Shown piece after piece: positions 21,002 through 27,936 of a DNA stretch of 27,936 nt. The translations under genes and the position numbers were made by a program. The notes beneath the pieces were generated by a model. That model saw nothing but the letters and a program-made list of their open reading frames with translations. It made no database searches and had not been told where the DNA came from. Each line of letters begins with the position of its first letter. Within the stretch, counting starts at the first letter, position 1. The stretch spans positions 1-27,936 of the forward strand of contig JAMOVZ010000399.1 of NCBI GenBank assembly GCA_027061865.1. Direction: 5' to 3'. The stretch is from Desulfobacterales bacterium. Its GTDB lineage: Bacteria > Desulfobacterota > DSM-4660 > Desulfatiglandales > Desulfatiglandaceae.

Positions 21002-21871
21002 TCAAGACATAACATGGAAAAGGTTTTGCAGCTCCTCTGCAGAGGCCTCAAGGCTCTGCTTGACTTTTTCAAGCTCTCCCCCTTTTATTCTCAATTGGTC
21101 CAATTCGGCCTCAAGCACTGATGGAGGCGCCATGTTTCCGGCCTCCCCGACCCCCACCTCTCTTGCAATTTCATCAGCAATATGGAGTAACCTGACTGCT
21201 TTTTTATACTCATTGGGAACTTGTCCCTCACGGTGGTGAAGTTGTATTGGGATTCGAATCTCTGCCGGAAATTTCCAGCGCTCAAGCAGCATCCCTCCAA
21301 CTTCACCATGGTCCATGCCTATGGTCTCTTTCTCAGCTTGAGCAAGCGGGATATTGCATTTCACTGTCTGGCCCAAGCTTTCCGCAAATTCCTCTGGGAA
21401 AAACTCGGCCAAAACCAACTTTCCAATGTCGTGCAGAAGTCCCATTATGAAATAGACTTCTTCCCTCCCCTTGGCCTCGGCAAGGGCAGATAACTTTCTT
21501 GCCGCATTGGCCACCGCCAGACTGTGTACCCATAAGCCATTTAAGGAAAAGGCTCCACACCCCTTCCCTTTCGGCAACGAATGGACCACACCTACCGAAA
21601 CAGCTAAAGATTTCACCATATTCGAGCCCAAAAGTGCAACGGCTCGCTCCAATGTGGTTATCTCCTGCGGGAAGCCATAATAGGCGGAATTTGCTACCTT
21701 CAAAATCTTAGAAGTTAGTGCTGGATCTTGCGAGATCACCTCAATGGCTTCTTTTATCTCATGGCCTTCATCTGCGAGCACCCTTGCAAGCCTAGGGATA
21801 ACAGCAGGTATGGTGGGAAGCTCGTCAATTCGCGCATATATCCTTCTTTTAAGGGCTTCCGCTTCCATCAT
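21002..21871 (-). CDS. HDOD domain signalling protein
   Basis: Cytoplasmic protein of 289 residues with one HDOD domain (residues about 15-210), a degenerate or specialised HD-family domain seen in two-component and c-di-GMP signalling. Visible motifs are LPTIPAVIPRLARVL, SQDPALTSKILKVANSAYYG, ERAVALLGSNMVKSLAVSV, GLLHDIGKLVLAEF with the HD pair, and LLERWKFPAEI...IQLHH. The C-terminus is a predicted coiled coil (GGELEKVKQSLEASAEELQNL). There is no receiver or GGDEF domain. The start is ATG 21871 behind GAGGATAGGC. It is convergent with the GH13 gene, only 10 bases apart. Output and partner are unknown. Confidence 0.9.
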   Translation of the reverse strand: MMEAEALKRRIYARIDELPTIPAVIPRLARVLADEGHEIKEAIEVISQDPALTSKILKVANSAYYGFPQEITTLERAVALLGSNMVKSLAVSVGVVHSLPKGKGCGAFSLNGLWVHSLAVANAARKLSALAEAKGREEVYFIMGLLHDIGKLVLAEFFPEEFAESLGQTVKCNIPLAQAEKETIGMDHGEVGGMLLERWKFPAEIRIPIQLHHREGQVPNEYKKAVRLLHIADEIAREVGVGEAGNMAPPSVLEAELDQLRIKGGELEKVKQSLEASAEELQNLFHVMS

Positions 21872-22148
21872 GCCTATCCTCGCCTATCCTTTTGATGATC
21901 TCCCTTTCTTGATCGGAAACAGGCACCGGCATGTTTAATATTTTGGCCTTGTCTCCTTCCGGGCCCAGGAGTTGGCTTCCTAAAAGAGTGCTCATTGTGA
22001 GGCTCATTATCTTAAGGGCGGAAAAGCCCCAAAATCTTTCAAGTATTATTCCTGATCTATGGCATGATGTTAGAGCCGGGAAAAAGTAAAAGCCGGTATT
22101 TAGAGTAAAGTGTTTCAATAACGCCAACAGAATAGTATTATTCTTCAT
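21849..22148 (-). CDS. Possible small protein overlapping the HDOD start
   Basis: The gap between the HDOD gene and the ArsS-ArsM gene is 287 bases. On the minus strand it holds an open frame of up to 99 codons that ends 23 bases inside the HDOD gene in another frame, as in coupled operons. The last 50 residues (from MSLTMSTLLGSQLLG, then KILNMPVPVSDQEREIIKRIGED) look protein-like, while the first half does not. I do not recognise it, and no start has a good ribosome binding site. It may be an unused frame; I list it because the overlap geometry is typical of real gene pairs. Confidence 0.25.
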   Translation of the reverse strand: MKNNTILLALLKHFTLNTGFYFFPALTSCHRSGIILERFWGFSALKIMSLTMSTLLGSQLLGPEGDKAKILNMPVPVSDQEREIIKRIGEDRHDGSGSP

Positions 22149-22158
22149 AGGAAAATAT

Positions 22159-24177
22159 GTGCAAACAGGAGCGTGTCAATTGAAGAATCAAGATATAGTG
22201 CCAAATCTTAACGGGCTTCACATCAAGAGAGGAGAGCTTAAGACCGTGCAAGTAAACCTGGGCAACAGGTGTAACCAAGCATGCAGGCATTGCCATATAG
22301 AGGCATCCCCAAAGGGGACCAGGATAATGGATCAGGAAACAGCGGTCAAGATAATCAAAAAGCTTGCTGAACTTCCCATCCGGAAAGTCGAGTTTACTGG
22401 TGGAACCCCTGAAATGATCCCTGCCTTCAAGCTGTTTGTGGAAAAACTCTCAGGTGCCGGAAAAGCCCTTACTGTGAGAACTAGCCTTACGGTACTGCAG
22501 AATCCAAAATACAGTTTCTATATTGACCTCTACAAGGAACATAAGGTGAGGATCATCGCCTCTCTTCCAGGCACTTTTGACGATGTGACTGACCAGCAGC
22601 GGGGAAAGGGTGTCTTTAAAAGATCCATAGGGCTTTTGAAAAGGCTTAATGAACTCGGATTTGGGACAAACGGTTTGGACCTTGACTTGGTCTTTAATCC
22701 ATTAGAAACTGAACTTCCCCCGCCCCAAGCAGAAATCGAGAGGATCTTCAGGCAGATATTAAAAGAGCGCTATTCTATTCAATTTAATAATCTTTACACC
22801 ATCGTAAATTCTCCAATTGGTCGTTTCAAAAAGGCACTCGAGGCCAAAGGGCTTCTTGAAGACTATCTGAACACTCTCAAGGCCAATTTCAATCCTGCCA
22901 CCATCGGCTCTATCATGTGCAAGGAATTGATTTCTGTGGACTATCAAGGCTGCGTATATGACTGTGACTTCAATCTTGCCCTTGGCCTTCCCGTAAAGGG
23001 TTATGAGCGAAAAAAATTTTGGGAGATAGACTTTTCTGACTTCTCCCCAAAGATAACCACCGGGGAGCACTGTTATGCCTGTACTGCGGGAAGAGGAAGC
23101 TCTTGCATGGGAGAGATAGCAATGGAATCAAAAATCAGGGATGATGTGAAAAATTATTATGGAAGGGAACTTCAGACATCCAAAGATCTTAAGACCACTG
23201 CATGCTGTCCGGCTGACGCCTTACCCGAATATGTAAGGGATGTCCTTCCCTATATTGTGGATGAGGTGAAAGAGAAGTTTTATGGATGCGGCTCCCCCAT
23301 TCCCCCTGCCATCGAGGGATGCACTGTGCTAGACCTTGGTTGTGGTACGGGAAGGGATAGCTTTATTGCAGCCAAATTAGTAGGCCAACGGGGCAGAGTG
23401 ATAGGCCTGGACATGACCGATGAGCAACTTGCAGTGGCCAACCGCAATGTTGAGGCCCAGATGGAAAGGTTTGGCTATGACAGGCCCAATGTTGAGTTTA
23501 AAAAGGGATACATTGAGGATTTGAAGGGAGCAGGGATTGAAGATGGTTCAATAGATGTAGTTATCTCCAATTGTGTAATCAACCTCTCGCCTGACAAAGA
23601 GGCGGTTTTCAGCGAAATATTTAGGGTCCTCAAACCAGGTGGTGAGCTTTACTTTTCCGATGTCTTCAGCGGCAGGCGGGTCCCTGGCCATCTCAAACAC
23701 GATCCCGTCCTTTTGGGCGAGTGCCTGGCAGGGGCTATGTATATAGAAGACTTCAGGAGGATGCTTCTAAGGCTCGGCTGCCTTGACTACAGGGTCATCT
23801 CGAAACGAAAAATTGATCTGAAAAATCCCGAGATTGAAGAAAAGATCGGCATGGTGGATTTCTATTCCATGACGGTCAGGGCCTTCAAGCTGGATGACCT
23901 GGAAGACATCTGCGAAGACTACGGTCAGGTGGCAGTCTACTTGGGAACCGTACCGAGATTTCCGCATCACCTTGAGCTGGATGACCACCATCGCTTCATC
24001 ACGGGAAAGCCCATGCTGGTCTGTGGAAACACCGCATCCATGCTTTCAAACACCCGATTTGCCCCTCACTTTAAAGTAATGGGGGACAGATCAGTCCATT
24101 ACGGCCCTTTTGATTGTGCCTCCCCAGCAAGTATAGAGGGCGAAGAGCCTTCAGCTGACACTTGCTCCTGCTCGTGA
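22159..24177 (+). CDS. Fused arsenosugar radical SAM enzyme (ArsS) and arsenite methyltransferase (ArsM)
   Basis: A 672-residue protein with two enzyme halves. Residues about 25-345 match the ArsS radical SAM family: cluster motif C38-X3-C42-X2-C45 in GNRCNQACRHCHIEASP, FTGGTPEM (SAM-binding), and the family's C-terminal CYACTAGRGSSCMGE (C305, C308, C316), where some relatives have selenocysteine. ArsS joins a 5'-deoxyadenosyl group to dimethylarsinous acid. Residues about 346-672 match ArsM, the SAM-dependent arsenite methyltransferase: FYGCGSPIP, DLGCGTGRD (392-400), ISNCVINLSPDKEAV, ECLAGAMY, then an ArsM-type C-terminal domain ending CSCS. The ArsM cysteines C44, C72, C174 and C224 of the Cyanidioschyzon enzyme fit C349 or C350, C377, C472 and C522; the 28- and 50-residue spacings are kept. 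The frame is unbroken. No arsR, acr3 or arsC gene is nearby. Confidence 0.88.
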   Translation: MQTGACQLKNQDIVPNLNGLHIKRGELKTVQVNLGNRCNQACRHCHIEASPKGTRIMDQETAVKIIKKLAELPIRKVEFTGGTPEMIPAFKLFVEKLSGAGKALTVRTSLTVLQNPKYSFYIDLYKEHKVRIIASLPGTFDDVTDQQRGKGVFKRSIGLLKRLNELGFGTNGLDLDLVFNPLETELPPPQAEIERIFRQILKERYSIQFNNLYTIVNSPIGRFKKALEAKGLLEDYLNTLKANFNPATIGSIMCKELISVDYQGCVYDCDFNLALGLPVKGYERKKFWEIDFSDFSPKITTGEHCYACTAGRGSSCMGEIAMESKIRDDVKNYYGRELQTSKDLKTTACCPADALPEYVRDVLPYIVDEVKEKFYGCGSPIPPAIEGCTVLDLGCGTGRDSFIAAKLVGQRGRVIGLDMTDEQLAVANRNVEAQMERFGYDRPNVEFKKGYIEDLKGAGIEDGSIDVVISNCVINLSPDKEAVFSEIFRVLKPGGELYFSDVFSGRRVPGHLKHDPVLLGECLAGAMYIEDFRRMLLRLGCLDYRVISKRKIDLKNPEIEEKIGMVDFYSMTVRAFKLDDLEDICEDYGQVAVYLGTVPRFPHHLELDDHHRFITGKPMLVCGNTASMLSNTRFAPHFKVMGDRSVHYGPFDCASPASIEGEEPSADTCSCS

Positions 24178-24243
24178 TCATCATATTGAAAACACTGGCA
24201 TTGGTTAGAATGAGTAAAAGACAAGGCAGGAAAGGGGCGTAAT

Positions 24244-24702
24244 TTACTTCAATACCGAATAATCAACAAACCATGCCTCGATTCCAGGCTCTGGAGTTGG
24301 CTGGCCTTCTAGGTAAACATAACCAGTAAGCCTAGGGTAGTTGTCCAGATCCGATGAAATTATATAAGTGGCTTCATAGCTTTTGTTTTTCTCAGAAAAT
24401 CTAATTCGGAGCACCTTTCTCTTGTCCGCAGTTGCTGATTCTATCCTGCCTATGGCCCTTGTCTTTGTATCGCCTATGATGCGAATAATTTCCAGCCTGC
24501 CTCCCGTGCGTGTCACCAAGATCCTTCCAGTATAACTCTTGTTGCATCCAGGCCTTTTTCCTATGACAAGATATTGACCCTTTAGAAAATCATAGAGAAA
24601 GCCGGCTTCACCGTCAGCATGAGATTTATCCGAGCTAGCAGCCCAAATGAGGCAAGTAATCCCAATAGATATGACTATTAAACACAAAACCTTCGACTTC
24701 AC
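24244..24702 (-). CDS. Exported protein of unknown function
   Basis: I do not recognise this 152-residue protein. It has an N-terminal signal peptide (KSK, then hydrophobic VLCLIVISIGITCLIWAAS), with a cysteine in the hydrophobic core but no convincing lipobox. The rest looks like a small beta-rich domain: QYLVIGKRPGCNKSYTGRILVTRTGGRLEIIRIIGD and KVLRIRFSEKNKSYEATYIIS, with alternating hydrophobic residues. It starts at GTG 24702 with AGGGGGG 6 bases upstream, a good reason to believe in it. It is convergent with the ArsS-ArsM gene and alone on its strand. Periplasmic or secreted location is inferred. Confidence 0.72.
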   Translation of the reverse strand: MKSKVLCLIVISIGITCLIWAASSDKSHADGEAGFLYDFLKGQYLVIGKRPGCNKSYTGRILVTRTGGRLEIIRIIGDTKTRAIGRIESATADKRKVLRIRFSEKNKSYEATYIISSDLDNYPRLTGYVYLEGQPTPEPGIEAWFVDYSVLK

Positions 24703-24861
24703 TTATTCCCCCCTAGAAAAATTCCAGTTTTGGTGGTTACTGCAGGGGCGCCTCAATTTTTATGCACTATACTGATTCAGTTTATCTGCTTGCAAGAATT
24801 TTACACAAGGACATTGGGAAATGGAATGCTGTATTTAGGGCAAAGCGGTAAGAAGGGAATA

Positions 24862-24893
24862 AAAAGGGGTTACTTTTTGCTGTAACCCCTTTT
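24862..24893 (-). terminator. Intrinsic terminator of the initiator tRNA gene
   Basis: AAAAGGGGTTAC (24862-24873) pairs perfectly with GTAACCCCTTTT (24882-24893) across an 8-base loop. On the minus strand it lies 10 bases after the tRNA 3' end and is followed by T residues. It has T-rich flanks on both strands. Confidence 0.88.
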
Positions 24894-24903
24894 GCTTTTT
24901 CAC

Positions 24904-24980
<77 letters not shown>

Positions 24981-24991
24981 AAACTAGATTC

Positions 24992-25020
24992 ATTATATGT
25001 CCTCTTGGCCTGATAGTCAA
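24992..25020 (-). promoter_or_regulatory. Strong sigma-70 promoter of the initiator tRNA
   Basis: On the minus strand: TTGACT (25020-25015), 17 bases, TATAAT (24997-24992), ending 11 bases before the tRNA 5' end. One mismatch to consensus in twelve positions, with ideal spacing; the strongest promoter match in the window. Confidence 0.88.
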
Positions 25021-25084
25021 CTGGTTGTTTTATTCGGCCGTCCTCATAATTTTCTCCAAGATTTCTGGGAAATTGGTTGTGGGG

Positions 25085-25129
25085 TATCAATATTTTTGAT
25101 ATGTGCAGGTATGCAGAGTGTGTGACACT
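25085..25129 (+). promoter_or_regulatory. Two small palindromes upstream of the beta-CASP gene
   Basis: TATCAA-TATTT-TTGATA (25085-25101) and AGTGT-GTG-ACACT (25117-25129) lie 33-76 bases before the ATG. They could be operators; I find no convincing -35/-10 pair with them. Confidence 0.3.
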
Positions 25130-25160
25130 GCACAATTCGGCCGGAATTAGAGAGAGTGAT

Positions 25161-26795
25161 ATGATAAGAATTACATGCTGTGGTGGAGTTGGGATGGTTA
25201 CGGGCTCCAACTTTTTGGTGGAGACCCCAAAAGGGAAAAAACTCTTGGTGGACTGCGGGCTTTTTCAGGGGGGCAGGGCCACGGAGGAGCTAAACAGGGC
25301 ACCCTGGGGCTATGCGCCCTCGGCGGTGGAGACTCTCTTTCTCACCCATGCGCATATCGATCACAGTGGACGAATACCTAAACTGGTAAAAGATGGCTTC
25401 AAAGGCCCAATCATTACATCCCCGCCCACGGCCGAATTGTGCCAGATCATGCTCCTTGACTCTGCCCATATCCAAGAGATGGATGCCCAATGGCAGACCA
25501 GGAAAAACAAGAGGCAAAATAAGCCTCCTGTGCTTCCCCTTTATACCACAGAGGATGCAGAGGCCTCCCTACACCTCTTCGAGCCTACGGAAAGGGATCA
25601 AATCGTTGAGGTCGAACAAGGAGTGAAGGCCAGACTGAGGAATGCAGGCCACATACTGGGCTCTTCCATTCTAGAACTTTGGGTGGAGGACCGGGGGGGT
25701 ACTGTAAAGGTGGTCTTTTCAGGGGATCTTGGGAAAAAGGATCAGCTCATCGTGCGGGATCCCCATGAGATCTTTGACGCAGACTATGTGTTTATTGAAT
25801 CCACATACGGCAACAGGCGGCACAAAGGCTTTGAAGAAAGCAGGGCCGAGCTGCTGGAGGCCATTCAATACAGCTATTCCAACGGAGAAAAGACAATCAT
25901 TCCTGCCTTTGCTGTCGAACGCACCCAGGAGATCCTTTATATCCTTGGGCAGTTTCACCGAGAAGGCCTCCTGCCTGACATTCCCGTATACCTTGACAGC
26001 CCCCTTGCCATAAAGGCCACAGAAATATTCAGGAAAAACAAGAAATATTATGACGAAGAAGCCTCTGCTATAGTGGAGGAAGGATACGATCCCTTTGATA
26101 TGCCAAACCTGAACTTCACCTTGAGCACCCAGGAATCTATAGCCATAAATGAAACACCTGGTCCAGCGATAGTGATTGCTGGGAATGGAATGTGTACGGC
26201 AGGGAGGATAAAACACCACCTCAAGCACAATCTATGGAGGCGGGGATCCAGTCTGGTGATCGTAGGTTTCCAGGCAAAGGGCACTACCGGCCGCAGGATA
26301 GTGGACGGCGCGAAAGAGGTGAAAATCTTTCGGGAGCCAGTGGCTGTGAAGGCAAAGGTGTTTACCATTGGAGGTTTCTCGGCCCATGCCGACCAGGCAG
26401 ACCTATTGGAGTGGATGTCTCACTTTGAGTCTAATCCTAAAGTTTTTGTAACCCATGGTGAGCCCGAGGCAAGCCAGGCCTTTGCAAGGGAGATAGAAAG
26501 GCGTTTCGGCCTTGAGGTGCACATCCCTCAATTGAGGGAAAGATTGATTTTAAAGCCAAGAGAGGTTGTTGTTGAGGCCCCTGAAATAAAACCTGCAAAA
26601 GAAGCGTCCATATCCCAGCTCATTTCAACAATTGAGGCCATAGAAACGGACCTAAGCGGGCTAAAGGACTTCTTGCTTCGCTCTGATATTGACCCAGACC
26701 TCCTGAGCCAAGACTATTTGGAAAAACTGGAGTATTTACGAGAAGAGGTCAAGGAGATCATTCAACCTGCCCTTGGGCGGAGACAGAAGAGATAG
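25161..26795 (+). CDS. Beta-CASP metallo-beta-lactamase RNase (CPSF/Ysh1-like)
   Basis: Zinc-dependent RNA-processing nuclease of the CPSF73/TTHA0252 type; cytoplasmic, 544 residues. Metallo-beta-lactamase motifs in order: D31 in LVDCGLFQGG, HAHIDH with H63, H65, D67 and H68, the AGHILGSS histidine, and FSGDLG. The inserted beta-CASP domain has ESTYGNR, PAFAVERTQEIL, DSPLAIKATEIF and GNGMCTAGRIKHHL, with the closing GFSAHADQ and FVTHGEPEA. A C-terminal extension of about 60 residues (from EIKPAKEAS) looks helical. The start is ATG 25161, where the homology to 'G..G.VTGS..LV' begins. Its last 38 bases overlap the convergent 2Fe-2S subunit gene. Whether it is an endo- or exonuclease here cannot be told. 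Confidence 0.9.
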   Translation: MIRITCCGGVGMVTGSNFLVETPKGKKLLVDCGLFQGGRATEELNRAPWGYAPSAVETLFLTHAHIDHSGRIPKLVKDGFKGPIITSPPTAELCQIMLLDSAHIQEMDAQWQTRKNKRQNKPPVLPLYTTEDAEASLHLFEPTERDQIVEVEQGVKARLRNAGHILGSSILELWVEDRGGTVKVVFSGDLGKKDQLIVRDPHEIFDADYVFIESTYGNRRHKGFEESRAELLEAIQYSYSNGEKTIIPAFAVERTQEILYILGQFHREGLLPDIPVYLDSPLAIKATEIFRKNKKYYDEEASAIVEEGYDPFDMPNLNFTLSTQESIAINETPGPAIVIAGNGMCTAGRIKHHLKHNLWRRGSSLVIVGFQAKGTTGRRIVDGAKEVKIFREPVAVKAKVFTIGGFSAHADQADLLEWMSHFESNPKVFVTHGEPEASQAFAREIERRFGLEVHIPQLRERLILKPREVVVEAPEIKPAKEASISQLISTIEAIETDLSGLKDFLLRSDIDPDLLSQDYLEKLEYLREEVKEIIQPALGRRQKR

Positions 26796-27231
26796 CCTCA
26801 ATAATCTTTTGATACCCCGTACACCTGCATAAATTCCCTGAAATGGCTTCTCTTATTTCCAGTTCACTGGGCTGCGGGTTCTTGTCGAGAAGATGCTTGG
26901 CAGACAAGATCATTCCAGGTGTACAAAAACCACACTGAATAGCCCCCTCTCTTATAAATGCCTCTTGCAGCGGATGCAGCCCTTCCCCTGTGGCAAGGCC
27001 TTCGATTGTCACCACTTCCTTGCCATGGGCCTGAACCGCCAGCACCAGGCAGGAATTGACTGGCCTTCCATTCAGGAGCACAATGCAGGAGCCGCAGTCG
27101 CCCACTTCACATCCCTTTTTGGTGCCAGTAAGCCCCAAGTCATGGCGCAGGAAATCCAACAAGGTCTGATTAGAGCTTATCGGCTTTTCATAAGACCTGC
27201 CATTCACCGTGATGTTGATGACCTTCCTCAT
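26758..27231 (-). CDS. 2Fe-2S subunit of a xanthine dehydrogenase/CO dehydrogenase-family hydroxylase
   Basis: FeS subunit of 157 residues carrying electrons from a molybdenum hydroxylase active site to its FAD subunit. The N-terminal plant-type cluster uses C41, C46, C49 and C61 (GCEVGDCGSCIVLLNG); the second, four-helix cluster uses C100, C103, C135 and C137 (QCGFCTPGM and GNLCRCTGY). All eight are present. I choose ATG 27231 with AGGAGA about 10 bases upstream; the GTG at 27240 is too close to that site. It follows the FAD subunit gene by 14 bases in one operon. Its 3' end runs 38 bases into the convergent nuclease gene. No large subunit lies downstream, so it must be to the right of the window if it is adjacent at all. 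Confidence 0.93.
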   Translation of the reverse strand: MRKVINITVNGRSYEKPISSNQTLLDFLRHDLGLTGTKKGCEVGDCGSCIVLLNGRPVNSCLVLAVQAHGKEVVTIEGLATGEGLHPLQEAFIREGAIQCGFCTPGMILSAKHLLDKNPQPSELEIREAISGNLCRCTGYQKIIEAISSVSAQGQVE

Positions 27232-27245
27232 GGTGTGCACTTCTC

Positions 27246-27936
27246 CTAAAACTTCTCCCTTATCTGTTCATAGGCCATTGAAAGCGCCCTTTTTGTCAGC
27301 ACTCTTACCATATCCTTTCTATAAGCAGCAGAGGCCCTGAAATCATCAATGGGATGGCTGTCAAGAGAGGCTGCTTGGCCGGCTTGTTCGAAGAGTTTCG
27401 TGCCAGGTTTCTCCCCTTTTAAAACCGATTCCGCCCTAGGCGATCTCATGGGAGTAGGGGCCACCGAGCCAAGCACAATCCGGGCTTCAGTTATGACTCC
27501 ATCGCCATCCATTGAGATGAATGCTGCCGCATTCACTATAGATATTTCCAAGGCCTTTCTTCTGCCCAGTTTAATATAGCCGCATCCATTAGGGCCTGGT
27601 TGAAGAGGGATATTAATCTCTGAGAGTATTTCGTGCGGCTTTATCTCCGTCTCACCCGGCCCAAGAAAGAACTTATCGAGCTCCAACATTCTCTCACCCC
27701 CCAAAGAGCGCAGAATCACGCTTGCTCCATAGGCCATAAGTGGAGGGGAAAGGTCTGCCGCAGGCCTTGCAGTCACCAGGTTTCCACCTACGGTGGCAAG
27801 ATTCCTTATGGGGGGTGACCCAAGTGATTCCGCCCCAAGGGCTATGCCGGGAAAGGCAGCCCTGATCAGCTGAGAGGATGAGATGTCTGCCACCCGGTGA
27901 CACGGCAGGATCTTCACAGCATCCCCATCTTGGTAT
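27246..27936 (-). CDS. FAD subunit (CoxM/XdhB type) of the same hydroxylase, N-terminus outside the window
   Basis: The frame is open to the right edge, so the N-terminal FAD-binding part is cut; about 229 residues are seen. They include LGSPPIRNLATVGGNLVTARPAADL, the conserved R-N..T.GGN FAD-binding stretch of CoxM/XdhB, followed by the C-terminal CO_deh_flav_C domain (GCGYIKLGRRKALEISIVNAAAF, VLGSVAPTPMRSP, AAYRKDMVRVLTKRAL). The GTG at 27917 is not the true start because the preceding codons (YQDGDA) continue the family pattern. With the 2Fe-2S gene it is part of a three-subunit Mo hydroxylase; the substrate depends on the missing large subunit. Confidence 0.9.
   Translation of the reverse strand, partial: YQDGDAVKILPCHRVADISSSQLIRAAFPGIALGAESLGSPPIRNLATVGGNLVTARPAADLSPPLMAYGASVILRSLGGERMLELDKFFLGPGETEIKPHEILSEINIPLQPGPNGCGYIKLGRRKALEISIVNAAAFISMDGDGVITEARIVLGSVAPTPMRSPRAESVLKGEKPGTKLFEQAGQAASLDSHPIDDFRASAAYRKDMVRVLTKRALSMAYEQIREKF

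Noticed and set aside
23071..23109. Selenocysteine in the ArsS C-terminal motif
   Set aside because: Some relatives have selenocysteine in this motif, but all relevant positions here are TGT or TGC codons (C305, C308, C316); there is no in-frame TGA.

Overview
The window looks like part of the chromosome of an anaerobic, Gram-negative Desulfobacterota (deltaproteobacterial, sulfate-reducer-like) organism. The pointers are a tetraheme cytochrome c3, a tungsten-type aldehyde:ferredoxin oxidoreductase, hydrogenase maturation genes, a NuoEF/HoxU-like diaphorase set and a PerR/KatG oxygen defence pair. No rRNA or species marker is present, so the taxon is an inference. I see no insertion sequence, phage gene or CRISPR array.

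Positions 1-4499 hold the 3' part of an Lsr-type autoinducer-2 (AI-2) operon: the end of a permease gene, lsrB (AI-2 binding protein), lsrK (AI-2 kinase), a small cupin gene and lsrF (thiolase). The cupin sits where lsrG is expected. This block is visibly more AT-rich than what follows. Positions 4612-6461 carry a promoter and a stand-alone AOR. A convergent GlcD-like FAD oxidase (6512-7900, minus) follows. Positions 8112-12451 form an operon of NuoE-like, NuoF-like and NuoG-N/HoxU-like subunits plus a class V aminotransferase. It is a complete NAD(P)H-FMN-FeS electron-entry module with no catalytic partner in the window.

Positions 12500-15332 are a peroxide-response pair, perR and katG, with palindromic operator candidates before both. 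Then come rmuC (minus), a [NiFe]-hydrogenase maturation protease overlapping hypC, and a lysine-rich tetraheme cytochrome c3 ending in a strong bidirectional terminator. Next are a BASS-family transporter (minus), a GH13_18 sugar phosphorylase resembling glucosylglycerate phosphorylases, and an HDOD protein (minus).

Positions 22159-24177 encode the most striking protein: an apparent fusion of the arsenosugar radical SAM enzyme ArsS with the arsenite methyltransferase ArsM in one 672-residue chain. The cysteines of both halves are intact. Downstream are an unrecognised exported protein (minus), an initiator tRNA with a near-consensus promoter (minus), a beta-CASP metallo-beta-lactamase RNase, and, convergent with it, the FeS subunit and part of the FAD subunit of a xanthine dehydrogenase/CO dehydrogenase-type molybdenum hydroxylase (minus, running off the right edge).
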